Positions 22,101 to 31,989 of a stretch of DNA of 64,000 bases are shown one piece after another. Position 1 is the stretch's first letter, and the number at the start of each line of letters is the position of its first letter. A program made the position numbers and the translations under genes. Below the pieces are notes generated by a model. It saw only the letters and a program-made list of their open reading frames with translations, did no database searches and was not told the DNA's origin. Source of the DNA: Pseudomicrostroma phylloplanum (taxonomy: Eukaryota > Basidiomycota > Exobasidiomycetes > Microstromatales); contig BCHS01000012.1 in the NCBI GenBank assembly GCA_039545275.1, forward strand, positions 310,001-374,000. Reading direction: 5' to 3'.

Positions 22101-22892
22101 TGCGCTGCGGGACGGGATCTCGATCAGAAGGTCTGCCCCTGTCCGCTGACGGCTGGCTCGGCCTGCTCTGAGCGTCAGCCTGCCTCCCTGATGATGGTCC
22201 GGCAGCGGCACTTGCTCTTGACGGCTTCCCCGTCCCTTTAGGCTGGAGCTCCTTCTCTTCTTCACTGTCGTCACTCCAGTCCGCCCCACTCTCTGGATCG
22301 GATGGGACATTGTCATCCGCTTGTTTTGCGGCCCAGTATCCCGGTGTGATCTGAGCTACGACCGGCCTGCGCTGCAGGCCCTGGGATATGCTTCCGGCTC
22401 GACTCAGGGCTGGTGTCTCTAGAGGTGTACAGTCGGCAAAGTCTGACCAAGAGGAATCGGGTGGGAGCTGTGGTAGGCGAAAGTTGGGCAAGCAAGAGCA
22501 TGGAAGGAGGTAAGCGAGATGTCCATGGACAGTCATAAAGACATCCATCTCATCTCATCGTAGCACACGGCGAGCAGGATCACTGAATGCTGGCGAAGAC
22601 TCACCAGATGCGCCTCTCTATGCCATGCTCTCCAGACGAAATTCTCCAACCGTCTTCCCTTGTGTAGCGAATCGCCGACTCTGGTGAACACTGGAGTAGA
22701 AGAAGATCAGAGGGTGCGACAGCGGGCCGCAGACGTCAGCTCAATGAAGCTCGCACCTCCTAGCCAGCGTCGAGCTCGCTACTCACCATTCCATAGTGCA
22801 GCCAATTGATCAACACTGAGATCATTCAGGTGTAGATTGGCAGTAGACAGCTCGAGAAAGGGCCCTGGCAACGCCGAAAGGTTGTGTGGCAT
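19132..22892 (-). CDS. areA-GATA-like (PF08550-type) regulator with DUF3295-like C-terminus
   Basis: Exons 22892-22787, 22690-22605 and 22467-19132 join in phase and encode about 1,175 residues. The N-terminal domain is split over the two small exons. Joined, it reads SVDQLAALWNVFTR across the first junction and goes on to GDSLHKGRRLENFVWRAWHRE, which matches the short conserved motif called the nitrogen regulatory protein areA GATA-like domain (found in yeast Mks1 and relatives). The rest is mostly disordered, with acidic blocks (EDEVDGFSDEESESE, EEVVQEDDWQNDDEDEW), a coiled RRADEAARRRRRAEEE stretch, and near residue 960 the block MLRDELSESLRQNLLWERQS typical of DUF3295. Proteins of this class are regulators of nitrogen, retrograde or cAMP signalling rather than DNA-binding GATA factors, since no zinc-finger cysteines are present. 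The precise role here is inferred. Confidence 0.8.
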
Positions 22893-23704
22893 GCTGACAC
22901 CGCTTGCCGGGGAATCCAGGTCTCCTCTATAGCTTTCGACAGTTGCCGAACAGCACAGGGGAGGTGAAGATGAAGAACGGTGTGGTGGGTCGCACAAACG
23001 TGGTGCAAAAGGTAAGAAGAGGGAAGAGGATGTTGACTCAGGTACCTATAGGAGGGCCCATGTACCTAAGCTACCTCTCCGGCCGATGTACGAGGGCTAG
23101 TGCGGGGGCGGAAGACGGATGTGAGGTGGTGGGTGGAGATGAAAGGGTGGGGTTGATGATGTGCGGGGACGATGAGGTGGGGACAGCGGCAGCGGCAGTC
23201 GCGGCAGCAGCAGCAGCAGCGGGTTCCCAGATCCCGCCGACGTGAGCCGGAGCCAGGCAGAAGTGGTTGGGCGGGTGTGGCAGCAAAGAGCAGCACCTCC
23301 GACCCGATGGTAATGCAGACTGGTCAAGGTAAGCACGCAGGCCAGGCACAGGCGATGTGCGGCCGATGGAACGTGTATCGAGATGGTGAAGGAAGAGAGG
23401 ACAGCGGTGGTAGCGCTAGTACCGGTGCTTATGATGTTGGCAGAGGTAGGTGACGGTAGCGGTAGAGGTGGCTAGGATGACCCGCTGCCATGCCATGGCC
23501 ATCCTCCTCCTTGTCGGACCCTCCGCCTGCCCAGGCCCGGTGTGGTGCTGCTGCCTTGCGCCTCGGCTCGGCTCCCCGCTTCTTCACCGCGTCGCCGTTC
23601 CGGTGCATCCGAACAAAGACTGGCGGGCAGCAAGCGTGGGTCAATAATGTCCAGGCCAATTGCATTCAACTCCGCCACATCCACTCTTTCTTGGCTCCCC
23701 GCCC
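22893..23704. promoter_or_regulatory. Promoter region of the areA-GATA-like gene
   Basis: It lies between the areA-like start (minus) and the 3' end of the Tda3-like gene (minus). It contains an imperfect GCA/GCG trinucleotide tract at about 23187-23221. No supported gene. Confidence 0.4.
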
Positions 23705-25173
23705 TCAGGACGACGTCGGCAGCCCAAGCAAGCTCACATCTGCACTCCTCGTAGTCTTCCCGAGAATCATCTCGCTCGCTACCTTGCCGCTCCCCGGGGC
23801 TAAGGTGACCCCCCATGGCCCATGACCAGCACACACCCACGCATTAGATACACCTGACAATGCCGAAATGAAAGGGTAGCCCGAAGACGTGATCGGCCGG
23901 TAGCAGAGGTTGATGGACACAATTTCGCCCTCTGCGATAGCCGGAGATAAGATGGCCATGCACTTCTTGAGACGGTCCACTGACGGCTCGCTCAGGCTCA
24001 TGGCAGAGGTGCCTGGAGGAAGGGGCGCACCACCTGTGATGGGTTAGACGTACGTGGTCAGCTTCGGGTGAAGGGATTCGCACTTGTCATCCTGCGTGCC
24101 ACTCACTATTCTCTCCCGCAATGTAAAGCGTCCCATCAGGTCGGGTGAAGATCTCTGGGCCATTTGTCACGCCATGGTCTCTGACAGCCGCAAAGATGGC
24201 TTCAGCAGGCAGTGGCTCAGTGGGTCTGTAGATGATCGAGTGGCCAGGCAATTCCCGTATCGGTACCCGGACGCCGAGGACTGACTGGGCTACCTTGCCA
24301 GTCCATGGTCCAGCGGCAAGTAGCAGCTTGTCCGCGGCGAGAGAAGTCGTCTCCCCCGCTTCAGTCTCGACAGAAAGAGAAGCAATGCCACCATCCGCAG
24401 TCCGCTTTGAACCCACTGCCTTGCCACGCACATGCTTCACCCCGGCGTCTAGACACTCCTTCCATAAGCGGTGGACGAAGAGTTGCGGAGTGACCTGAGC
24501 CGTAGTCTCCTCGTCTCCGAGCTCTCTCAGATCCGTGACGTTGTGACTGTCTAGCCATCCAAGCGTCCTCTCGGCCGCCTCTGTCCCAGAAGGCAAGGAG
24601 AGCCAGTCTTGCGGGTGTGGCAGGGCTCGGGTAGGTGCCTGCATCTCAGAGGGGTCTGCCTCTTTGACAACTGGCTTTGACGACCCCACATGCCTTCTCT
24701 GTGAGGCTGGCTTGGCGTCGAGCGAATAGCTCTTGACCCGACGATAGCCATATGCCTTCTCTCCCCCTAGCTCAGTAGCTAGCTGATCATGAAGATGCCA
24801 GGAGAGCTCGCCGAGCGACTGAAGTGGCAAGAATGAAACGTGTCAGAAAGCCTGCGGGTCGGCGTGTTCTAGGTACAGAGTCTCACCCGTGTTGGAGCGC
24901 CATGCCAGTCCCTTGCAATAAACCCGGCGGCTGTTGAGCGCGAATCAGTCGGAGACGATATGATGTGCTGGTCAGTGACGGTCAAGTCTCTAGTCCCGAT
25001 GTGGCTTGGAACCTACCTTTGCCAGAAGCACCTCCTGCAATCTCGCCCTCCTCCACCAATATCACGTCTAATTCTCCATTCCGATAGGCCTCCTCACGGG
25101 TGAGGTAGTATGCGGTGCATACCCCCATAATACCTCCACCCACAATGAGAATCTGTGTCTTCGAGATAGTCAT
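23705..25173 (-). CDS. DAO-type FAD oxidoreductase, Tda3-like
   Basis: Four exons, 25173-25017, 24930-24887, 24818-24107 and 24033-23705, join in phase and give 413 residues. The N-terminus carries the dinucleotide-binding motif [17 protein letters not shown] and an acidic partner residue in [26 protein letters not shown] follows across the first and second exons. Residues around 270-290 ([14 protein letters not shown]) and the C-terminal [16 protein letters not shown] and [16 protein letters not shown] are typical of the D-amino-acid-oxidase/glycine-oxidase fold. The HGPWG variant is most like yeast Tda3, an endosome-associated putative oxidoreductase. It probably uses FAD to oxidise a small amine or amino acid, but the substrate is unknown. 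The divergent neighbour starts 260 bp away. Confidence 0.85.
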
Positions 25174-25432
25174 GACTCTTGTTGCTGCCTGCAGGAACTA
25201 GGAGAATTAGGTACGATGGCAAGGAAGTAGCCGGCCAATATGCGTGCAGGAACGGAATGGCGGAGTTGACTTCGGACTTCTCCACTCTGTGCCTGCAATC
25301 TGGGGAAATTCTGGGAGGCTTGAAGGCTGCGTGAATCGTTGCTCGGTTCAGAATCCTACGAGGTACAGCGAAGACACCGCAAGTAGCAGTCAGGAAGAGG
25401 ACGGTGGCATCGCTGAAGCTCTACAGCTCGAC
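25174..25432. promoter_or_regulatory. Short divergent promoter
   Basis: This 259-bp interval separates the starts of the Tda3-like gene (minus) and the DUF2306-like gene (plus), so the two probably share regulatory sequence. No specific site identified. Confidence 0.45.
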
Positions 25433-26491
25433 ATGATATCGTCGATCTTCGCATCGGCCGGGGACAACAGAACCGGCATGCGTCGACAGTCCAGCCGGCC
25501 AATGTCTCAGCTGGATCATGTCTCACCGGGCGTGCTCCTCTTCCTCACATCCCTCACCGTCCTCACGACAGGGTTGGCGGTAGTGCAGTATCTATCACCG
25601 GAGTCCAGCTTCTCGACAAGAGCAGTGCAAAAGATCACGGAGTCGGAGGACACTGCTCCTTTCTTGGCACAAATCAGGACTTCCGAAGGCAAGACATTCA
25701 CCCGGGGCAACATTGCAAAGGCACCTTGGCTGTACGGCATCGGACACATCCTGCCAGCGTGAGTACTGGCGAAGCTGATCGGGACGATCTTGTTCAGCAG
25801 CGGCTGATCCGTGCTGTTTGTTGTCCCTGCTCGCCTCGCCTGTACGCCCAGTGCCTTGTGGACCTTCTTCATTCCGCTACAACATTCGGCCTATCTGCGC
25901 AACCGCTATCGAGCTGTTCACCGGATCCTTGGCAGGGTGATTCTCGTCTCTGCACTTCCCCTTGCTATCACACCCATGTTTTTCAAGGCCAAAGGCGTTT
26001 TCTATACACACGAGGACGCATTGCACCTCCATCGGCCGTTCGCATCCCTTGCACTCCATGCCTCTACACCAAGCACCCTTCGGCCATTTCTGAGAGCGGT
26101 AGTTTGGCCTACTTCCGAAGTCTTCAGCTGGGTCATCTCCCCGTTGCTCTTGTTCACAGCCTACAAGACTATCATGACCGCCCGTTGTCGCCGCATTGCC
26201 GAGCACAAAAAGTGGGCCACAATGCATACCCTCGTCGGACTCACCATCCACATCGAGAGATTCACCCTGGTCATCTGCGCTCAAATAGGCATGCTCATCG
26301 CCAGCATGTCCTCCGAAGAGTTCAAGACGGCTTTGGGCGTGCCAGAAAGACAAAACTTCGCCAAGGGCGAGATGGCCGCTTTTGCAGTCTCATTGTGGGC
26401 TGCAGCAGCCATCACTGTGCCCTGGGCCTGGCAGGCCTGGAGGCAGCTGGATGCCAAACGTTCACCTTCGGCTAGCGGCAAGAGGGAGTAA
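25433..26491 (+). CDS. Multi-pass membrane protein, DUF2306-like
   Basis: Exons 25433-25758 and 25852-26491 join across a 93-nt intron (codon GC|T), giving 321 residues. The correct acceptor is the one ending at 25851, because nearer CAG sites run into a TGA. Predicted membrane segments lie at about residues 30-52, 112-126, 138-160, 200-220, 236-262 and 280-305. The signature ALWTFFIPLQHSAYLR...AVHRILGRV and the later HKKWATMH resemble DUF2306, where a membrane His next to a HR.LGR motif is conserved. Members are uncharacterised membrane proteins. The start at 25433 gives a short cytosolic lead before the first membrane segment; an upstream non-ATG extension is unlikely. Confidence 0.65.
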
Positions 26492-26594
26492 GAGCTAAGA
26501 CAAGGATATCATTGCTTGGTGCACCTCTTGGCGTCACCTGTCACACTATAGACAAGGGCTCAGAAGTCCCACACTGGACTTTCGCCCCCTCATA

Positions 26595-28530
26595 TCAGAA
26601 GCGGTATTCGAAGTACGGGCTCTTGTCGCCCAGATCGATCAGCTCCTCCCTGGTCAACCTTTCAGCCTCACCGCTCTCCCTCATCTGCCTCTTCTTGTCG
26701 TTCTCCCACTTGAGAACATACCCATAAGCGATGGCAAAGGCGATACCAAGCACACTGCAACAGATGCAGACTTTGTGGCCAGTGGGATATCGAGGCGCCT
26801 CCTTCGTCGGAAAGAGGGCAGAGCTGGTCGTAGGCATAATGGCCGAGAAGGTCAGCATGATCGCCAACCCCGTACCTCTCTTCGTCTTGTGGGCTAGATT
26901 CTGGGATCCAAGGGCGATGTGGCACGGTGGAGCAGCGAAGACGCCAGGGACGGCCAGAAAGGAGGCACCGTAGCGTACCTTGGGGTTGTCCGACTTGAGG
27001 GAGATAATGCACCCAATCAGAGCGATGGTCATGGCTATGATGTAGTAGAGGATACGAGCCTGGTGCCGGTCTGAAAGATAGGCAAAGACGACCACGGCGA
27101 CTACGGCAAGGAGATAGACTGGCGCTGTCATCAGCTGCGACTTGACGTGATCGTATCCGAAGGATGTGTTGAGAAGTACGGGTAGGGTGAGGGCAAAGGT
27201 GACGGCGGGGATCGCTGTAAGGCCGAAAATGCAAGCCAGGATGTACAGCTACGGCGAGAGGAATCAAGAGCAGTCTCAGTATCATGAATCTTTGTTAGGG
27301 TGAGCCACAGTGGCACCTACCTTGAAGTCCTTGAAAGCAGCCCAGATGTATTTCTTCTTGAAAGTCGTCTCGACCAAGCCGGGGAGGGGCCCGTCGTGGA
27401 GAATGCGCTCCCTCATATAGGATTTATCGTCTTCAGAGATGCCTTTAGCATCGTCCAGGCTATTGCAGAGGAAATAGTATGCCGGAATTGCTGAAAGCAT
27501 GGTCAAGATACCTGATATGACGGTATAGGCAGACGTCAATGAAGTGTGTGCGAAAGTGGGCGCGTCATAGACTCTAGGATGACTCACCTTCGATGATGAA
27601 GATCCATCTCCAGCCGTCGAACCCTGCAGTGTCGACTACCAGACGAAAGTGGCATGGGGAAAGAGACATTTGCGAAGGTTGTCAGCTGAACCCTCCCTTG
27701 AGGATTTCGTCGCTAACTCACTCTTGGACAGTCCATACGCCAGCAAGCCTCCAAACGCGCCACCCAGACTGGCGGCGCCAAAGAAGAGAGCGATGCGCAT
27801 CTGCAGAGCCGACTGCGGGTAGACGAGGCTGAGCATGAGTGCCAGTCCTGGGGCGATGCCGGCTTCGAAGACGCCGAGGAGTACACGGCAGGCGATGAGG
27901 CCACGGTAGCTCTGCATAGTTCCGGTGAGAATCATCATGAGACCCCAGGGAAGAGCTGCTAGAGGGAGCCAGTTGCGAGCGCCGAAGCGGCGGAGGCAGA
28001 GGTTGGAGGGTACTTCTGTGGAGGACCAAAGGAGAAGGAGTACAGGACCTCGTAGTCAAGATTTGTCACTTGACGTTCGATTCTACTTTGCTACGTACCG
28101 AAGAGTGCATAGGTGATGAAGAAGCAGCTGAGCGCAAGCTTGTACTGTCCCTCAGTGAGTCCCAAATCCTTGTTCATCTGTTCACATACGCAAGATGGCT
28201 CTGGTCAATCTCGCATCTCTCTTTGAAGCCGGCCCAACGATGTCGACTCACTCCGGCCACTTTACTATTGCCAATGGCGGTTCGGTCGACGAAGCTGAAG
28301 AAGTACAACAGAGCCGCAACGGGCAAGATCCTAACGTCCAGTCGACGCATGATGGCGGCGGTCCTTCTCTTGTCATCGAGGTAGGTCAGAGGCTCCTTGC
28401 GTCCTTTTTCGTTGCTGAGCTCCGGCTGAGGAGCATCGCGAGAGTCTCGACTGTCCTCGAATGCAGAGTGCCCACCCGCGGGTAGCTCCTTTCCAGCCAT
28501 GTGGGAGGGTAACCAAGAGGAGGTAGTCAT
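26595..28530 (-). CDS. MFS transporter, allantoate permease (Dal5/ACS) family
   Basis: Six exons, 28530-28252, 28177-28099, 28015-27722, 27623-27588, 27511-27321 and 27248-26595, all join in phase and give 510 residues. One exon is only 36 nt and encodes RFDGWRWIFIIE. Family marks include RRLDVRILPVAALLYFFSFVDRTAIGNSKVAG in the first membrane segment region, KDLGLTEGQYKLALSCFF, the EVPSNLCLRRFGARNW loop, CRVLLGVFEAGIAPG, FDGWRWIFIIEG, and late AHKTKRGTGLA with a C-terminal YGYVLKWEND. This is the pattern of the anion:cation symporter branch (allantoate, vitamins, small organic anions) at the plasma membrane, with twelve segments. The substrate cannot be read from sequence. Confidence 0.9.
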
Positions 28531-29399
28531 GTTCAGGCAGTTGTAGACAGTCTAGTCAGGTGATGAAGAGGCTGATAGTCCTTCGGGGCAGCGTCGTCGA
28601 GGGGTTCACCGGCACAAGGACTATCTATACCCTTCGCCTGACCCACACATGCAGACCAATACACATCGCCCTCGGACGGTCACCTTTGCTACCACTCGGC
28701 GTCACAAACCATCTCCCGGAGCGTATCACCCGGAGGCTCACACCATTTCGTACCGCACCGCACACTCATCCTTTCTGCCACGCCCTCTCCTCCTCTTCGC
28801 ATTACCGCGGCCTCTCTCGAGCCGACGAAAAGTAGGGTACCGCCCTAGCCAAATAGCGACATTGCTCCAGAGCAAAGAGCACCGCGCAGCCCGGAGCTAG
28901 AGCAAGTCACCAAAAGCCGCGGCGATTTGCGACTCTGCCCTGAACAAGCGAGCCAAATAATTGCAGGGCGTAGGGCAGAGGGTTGACGCTCCGTTGCAGA
29001 GCACAGAGCAATCGCAGCCAATGGCCAAAGCAAATCACCAAAAGCCGCGGAGATTTAGCGGCCGGCGCTGAGCATTGTGACCTCAGGGCGGAGGAAGAAC
29101 TCTCCGTTGCCTGTGACTGGAGGTGGACATCATGTACAGACCCTCCGGTCAAAGACCGAGAGTAGGAGTGATCGGCAATCCAGCGTGCGTGAGTGTGACC
29201 ACAAGAGTTCGAGATCGTCGACATGGCGTCATTGCACGGGGCGATGTGAACTCGGCCGGGACTGCTCAGGAGTCCGAAGATCCGAGGCTCGCTCCCTCCG
29301 AGTGCTCGATTCTCACGGCAAGGTACGAAATTCAAACAAGGCAAGGAGTAGCAGGCAAGGGGACATGGTATTAGACACACCCTTGGGAACGCGAAGTCA
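28531..29399. other. Intergenic region with a degenerate tandem duplication
   Basis: It holds the promoter of the MFS gene (minus) and the 3' region of the vWA gene (minus). The stretch 28865-29110 carries two diverged copies of a unit of about 113-128 bp, described under repeats. Small frames across it are by-products of that duplication. Confidence 0.5.
28865..29110. repeat. Degenerate direct duplication, about 113-128 bp offset
   Basis: A near-identical block centred on CACCAAAAGCCGCGG occurs at 28908 and again at 29036, an offset of 128 bp. In each case a GAGCAAAG/GAGCAATC-like stretch lies before it and GATTTNGCG after it. A second shared block, CTCCGTTGC, follows at 28989 and 29102. 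The copies differ by substitutions and small gaps, as in an old tandem duplication. Seen by direct comparison of the two stretches. Confidence 0.75.
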
Positions 29400-31391
29400 T
29401 CATGCCAGACCACCTCTGTAGGCACTCGACATCGCCAGCCGTCTCGCCTGATGGAAAGCAGAAGGAGATGGAAAGCTTTGTCAGTAGACTGCGACCAATC
29501 AGAGACTGAGACCGAGCAGCGCTTGTTGTGTTCGAACTTACCTGGTCTAGTGAAATCGCCCCCTGTTTGAAGCGCAGCTTCGATCCGTCCTCTCCGGCAA
29601 ACTCCAATGCTCCCTCGTCTGTCTCGACTGCCACCGGCAGAGGCCTGTCCTCTTCCTCTTTGTCGTCATCATCGTCATCATCATCATGACTACCCATGCT
29701 CCTCCCTCCTCGACTGTCTCCCTGTTGCCCTCTTGCGCCATAGAAAACGGGACTTTTGTCGGCCTCAGAGGAGGCAGCAGAAAAGGTGTTGCTCGTGCTC
29801 GGCCCACCGAAGCGCTGAGGCGACCCGAATGAGGGGGACCCACTCATACTCATTCCTGTGCCGGCCGAGAACGTTGAGAAGTTGCTCACGACCTTGCGTG
29901 AGGAAGGGGAGGAATTTGAGGCTGACGAAGTCGATGATAAGTTGTTCCACGTAGACGAGGAGGAAGAGGAGGAGGAGCTACCGCCTCCAGCTCTCGAGCG
30001 TGGGAAGGGAGCGTGCGAGGTCAGGGAGCTGCTGGCTTGACGAGTTGACAGCCACTTGTCGGAGAGCCGAGAGCCATAGACCTGTACGGCAACAAAGAAG
30101 GCAACGGAATGAATTAGTGATATGACATCTCCCGAGATGAAGGTCTTCCCCACTCACCTTTTGTATATGTGGCTTTGCAGTCTCGACATCGGGTGCTGTA
30201 CTCCACACTTCGATGTTTTGCCTTGCCTCTTCAGAATCCCGATAGATGCTCTCTACCACCAGCTGCTTTGTGTTCTCGTTGCGTAGCAGCAGGCGTTGAT
30301 GGAGATCTTTCGCCACTTCATCCATCAAGTCTGATACTGCTGGAGGTCGCTCGCTTGAAGCTGCTTCGAGACTGAGAGATTTCAGCCGCTCCACGACTGC
30401 ATCGCCCACCTCCGTGTGCAGACGGTTCAGAGCCATCGCCTCTCCGGCTGCTGCAATGATGACATGCGGCAAGAGGGAAGCTGTGGTGAGGGGCACCAGT
30501 AGGCCCGAGGTGACGCGGACGATGCCTTGGTAGAAGTCTGCACCGTTGCTGTAAGATGACAGGCCTGGCTCGCAAGCCACCATGAAAAGCGAGATCCCCA
30601 TCTGGGCCATCTGTCTCACCAAGACGAGAGGGTCACTACCGTCAGGGGAGCCTTTGGGAAAGCCATCGCCGTACTCGCCGATGCCATGAGGAGGAGCATC
30701 TGTTATCAGTACAGCGAGCCTTGTAGCCGAGGGCCGCCAATCCAGATCTAGTGTACACTTGAGCGCTGCCGTCACTGCCTCTGGGCCATCACCGCCTCCT
30801 GACGCGTACAGCCCAGCAAGGTTCTCCTTCATCTCTGCGATGCTAGAAGTGAAGCCAAAGTTCTTCGTCACGTACGTATAGTCTTGCGGAGGGTGGTCTC
30901 GAAAGGAGACAAGGCCCACCCTGAGCGCCCCTGTCGTTGATAGCTTCTCCGATTGGATGATGTTGTCGCAGATGGTCTCGATGTTCTTGGTAGCTGAGTC
31001 TATGTATGACCCCATGGATCCCGTTGCATCCATGATCTACTCAGCAGCGGGCAGAGAGGGGCGAGGGACACTGGGATCAGCTACTCTGCGCAGCTCTTGC
31101 AGCTCCAGCTAGCATCACGCAATCCTCAGTCACATACTCACAAAGACCAGGTCCAGCTCATTAGAAGCGGGAGCCTGCTGTGAGTTCCAGTCATACTGAT
31201 TGCTCCCGGAAGGCTCAGCAGAAGCCTGCTCAGCCAGGAGCTGCGATGCCTGTGGGCCGAACATGCTACTCATCACAAGGCAGAGGGAGCTTCCAGGTCA
31301 GCAGGTAGGTCTATGCGTGAAGTCCCCAGAGAGCAGGCAAGGCTCACCTGTACACACCGCCTCCGCCACCACTATGGCTTCCGTAGTCCAT
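29400..31391 (-). CDS. vWA-domain protein with DATGSM metal site
   Basis: Five exons, 31391-31348, 31268-31142, 31036-30158, 30081-29542 and 29447-29400, join in phase and give 545 residues. The vWA domain begins at about residue 55 with LDLVFIMDATGSMGSYID, whose DATGS is the metal-ion-dependent adhesion site and sits exactly on an exon junction. LVSFRDHPPQ, GGGDGPEAVTAAL and AVLITDAPPHG follow as later parts of the fold. Near residue 240-330 is a mixed helical region, then from about 365 a Ser-rich stretch with an acidic D/E run (HDDDDDDDDKEEED). The end reads GAISLDQARRLAMSS. The DATGSM variant is common in fungal vWA proteins related to alpha-kinase VwkA, but no kinase domain is present. 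Function unknown; cytosolic by absence of a signal peptide. Confidence 0.85.
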
Positions 31392-31989
31392 CCTTGAGTG
31401 AAATGAGAGCTGATTAGCTCGCCTGGCACGGAGTATGAGCAAAGCTTGACCAAGCTGTGAGCTGCCACAGGGGGATCACCCTGGTTGCGCTGAGGAAAGC
31501 CGTCGTGGGCTGAGCTCAGTGGCCAAGAGCGAGACACCTGGTAATCGCTTGGAGCCGATCGTGGAGGATGTGATGAACGCTAGGTATCGTTCAAGGGTAT
31601 CAAATGGAGTGAGCGTTGCGTTGCGTTGCAAGCAGTGGACGAGTGGTACGACGTGTGCCCCCTCTTTGGTCTAAATGTGTTGCGAGGGCAATCATGCACC
31701 CACAAAAAAGGGCGTCTGTGCGGGGCTGATGACGCAAGGCGGCAGAACAAAGGCGGACATTTCACACCTTTGGCAGCCCACGACTGGACGAGACTAGACT
31801 ATCCGGGTGTCCTCGGCACAGAGCTCGCGTCAGTCTGATCATGATGGAGGGGTAATAGTGAAAAAGGTGATCATTGTTGATGTGGTGATGATACTGATAC
31901 AATGTGGTGCAGTTACGACAAGTACGACAGAGTCCTCTGCTGATACTCTTATTTCCGACGTCTATCTATTCGATCCTTCCTTGCCTCGC
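31392..31989. promoter_or_regulatory. Intergenic region upstream of the vWA gene
   Basis: It contains the vWA gene promoter (minus) and the PET127 3' region (minus). A short GTTGC pentanucleotide repeat (three to four units) sits at about 31615-31630. 31850-31960 is rich in TGATG-type triplets. No supported gene. Confidence 0.4.

Noticed and set aside
28907..29425. Minus-strand frame spanning the end of the vWA gene and the duplicated stretch
   Set aside because: The vWA exon ends in phase with a stop at 29400. The frame is non-coding across the direct repeat.
29978..31033. vWA gene starting at the Met in MDATGSM
   Set aside because: Two upstream exons join in phase and supply the beta-strand LDLVFI before the metal site, so this Met is internal.
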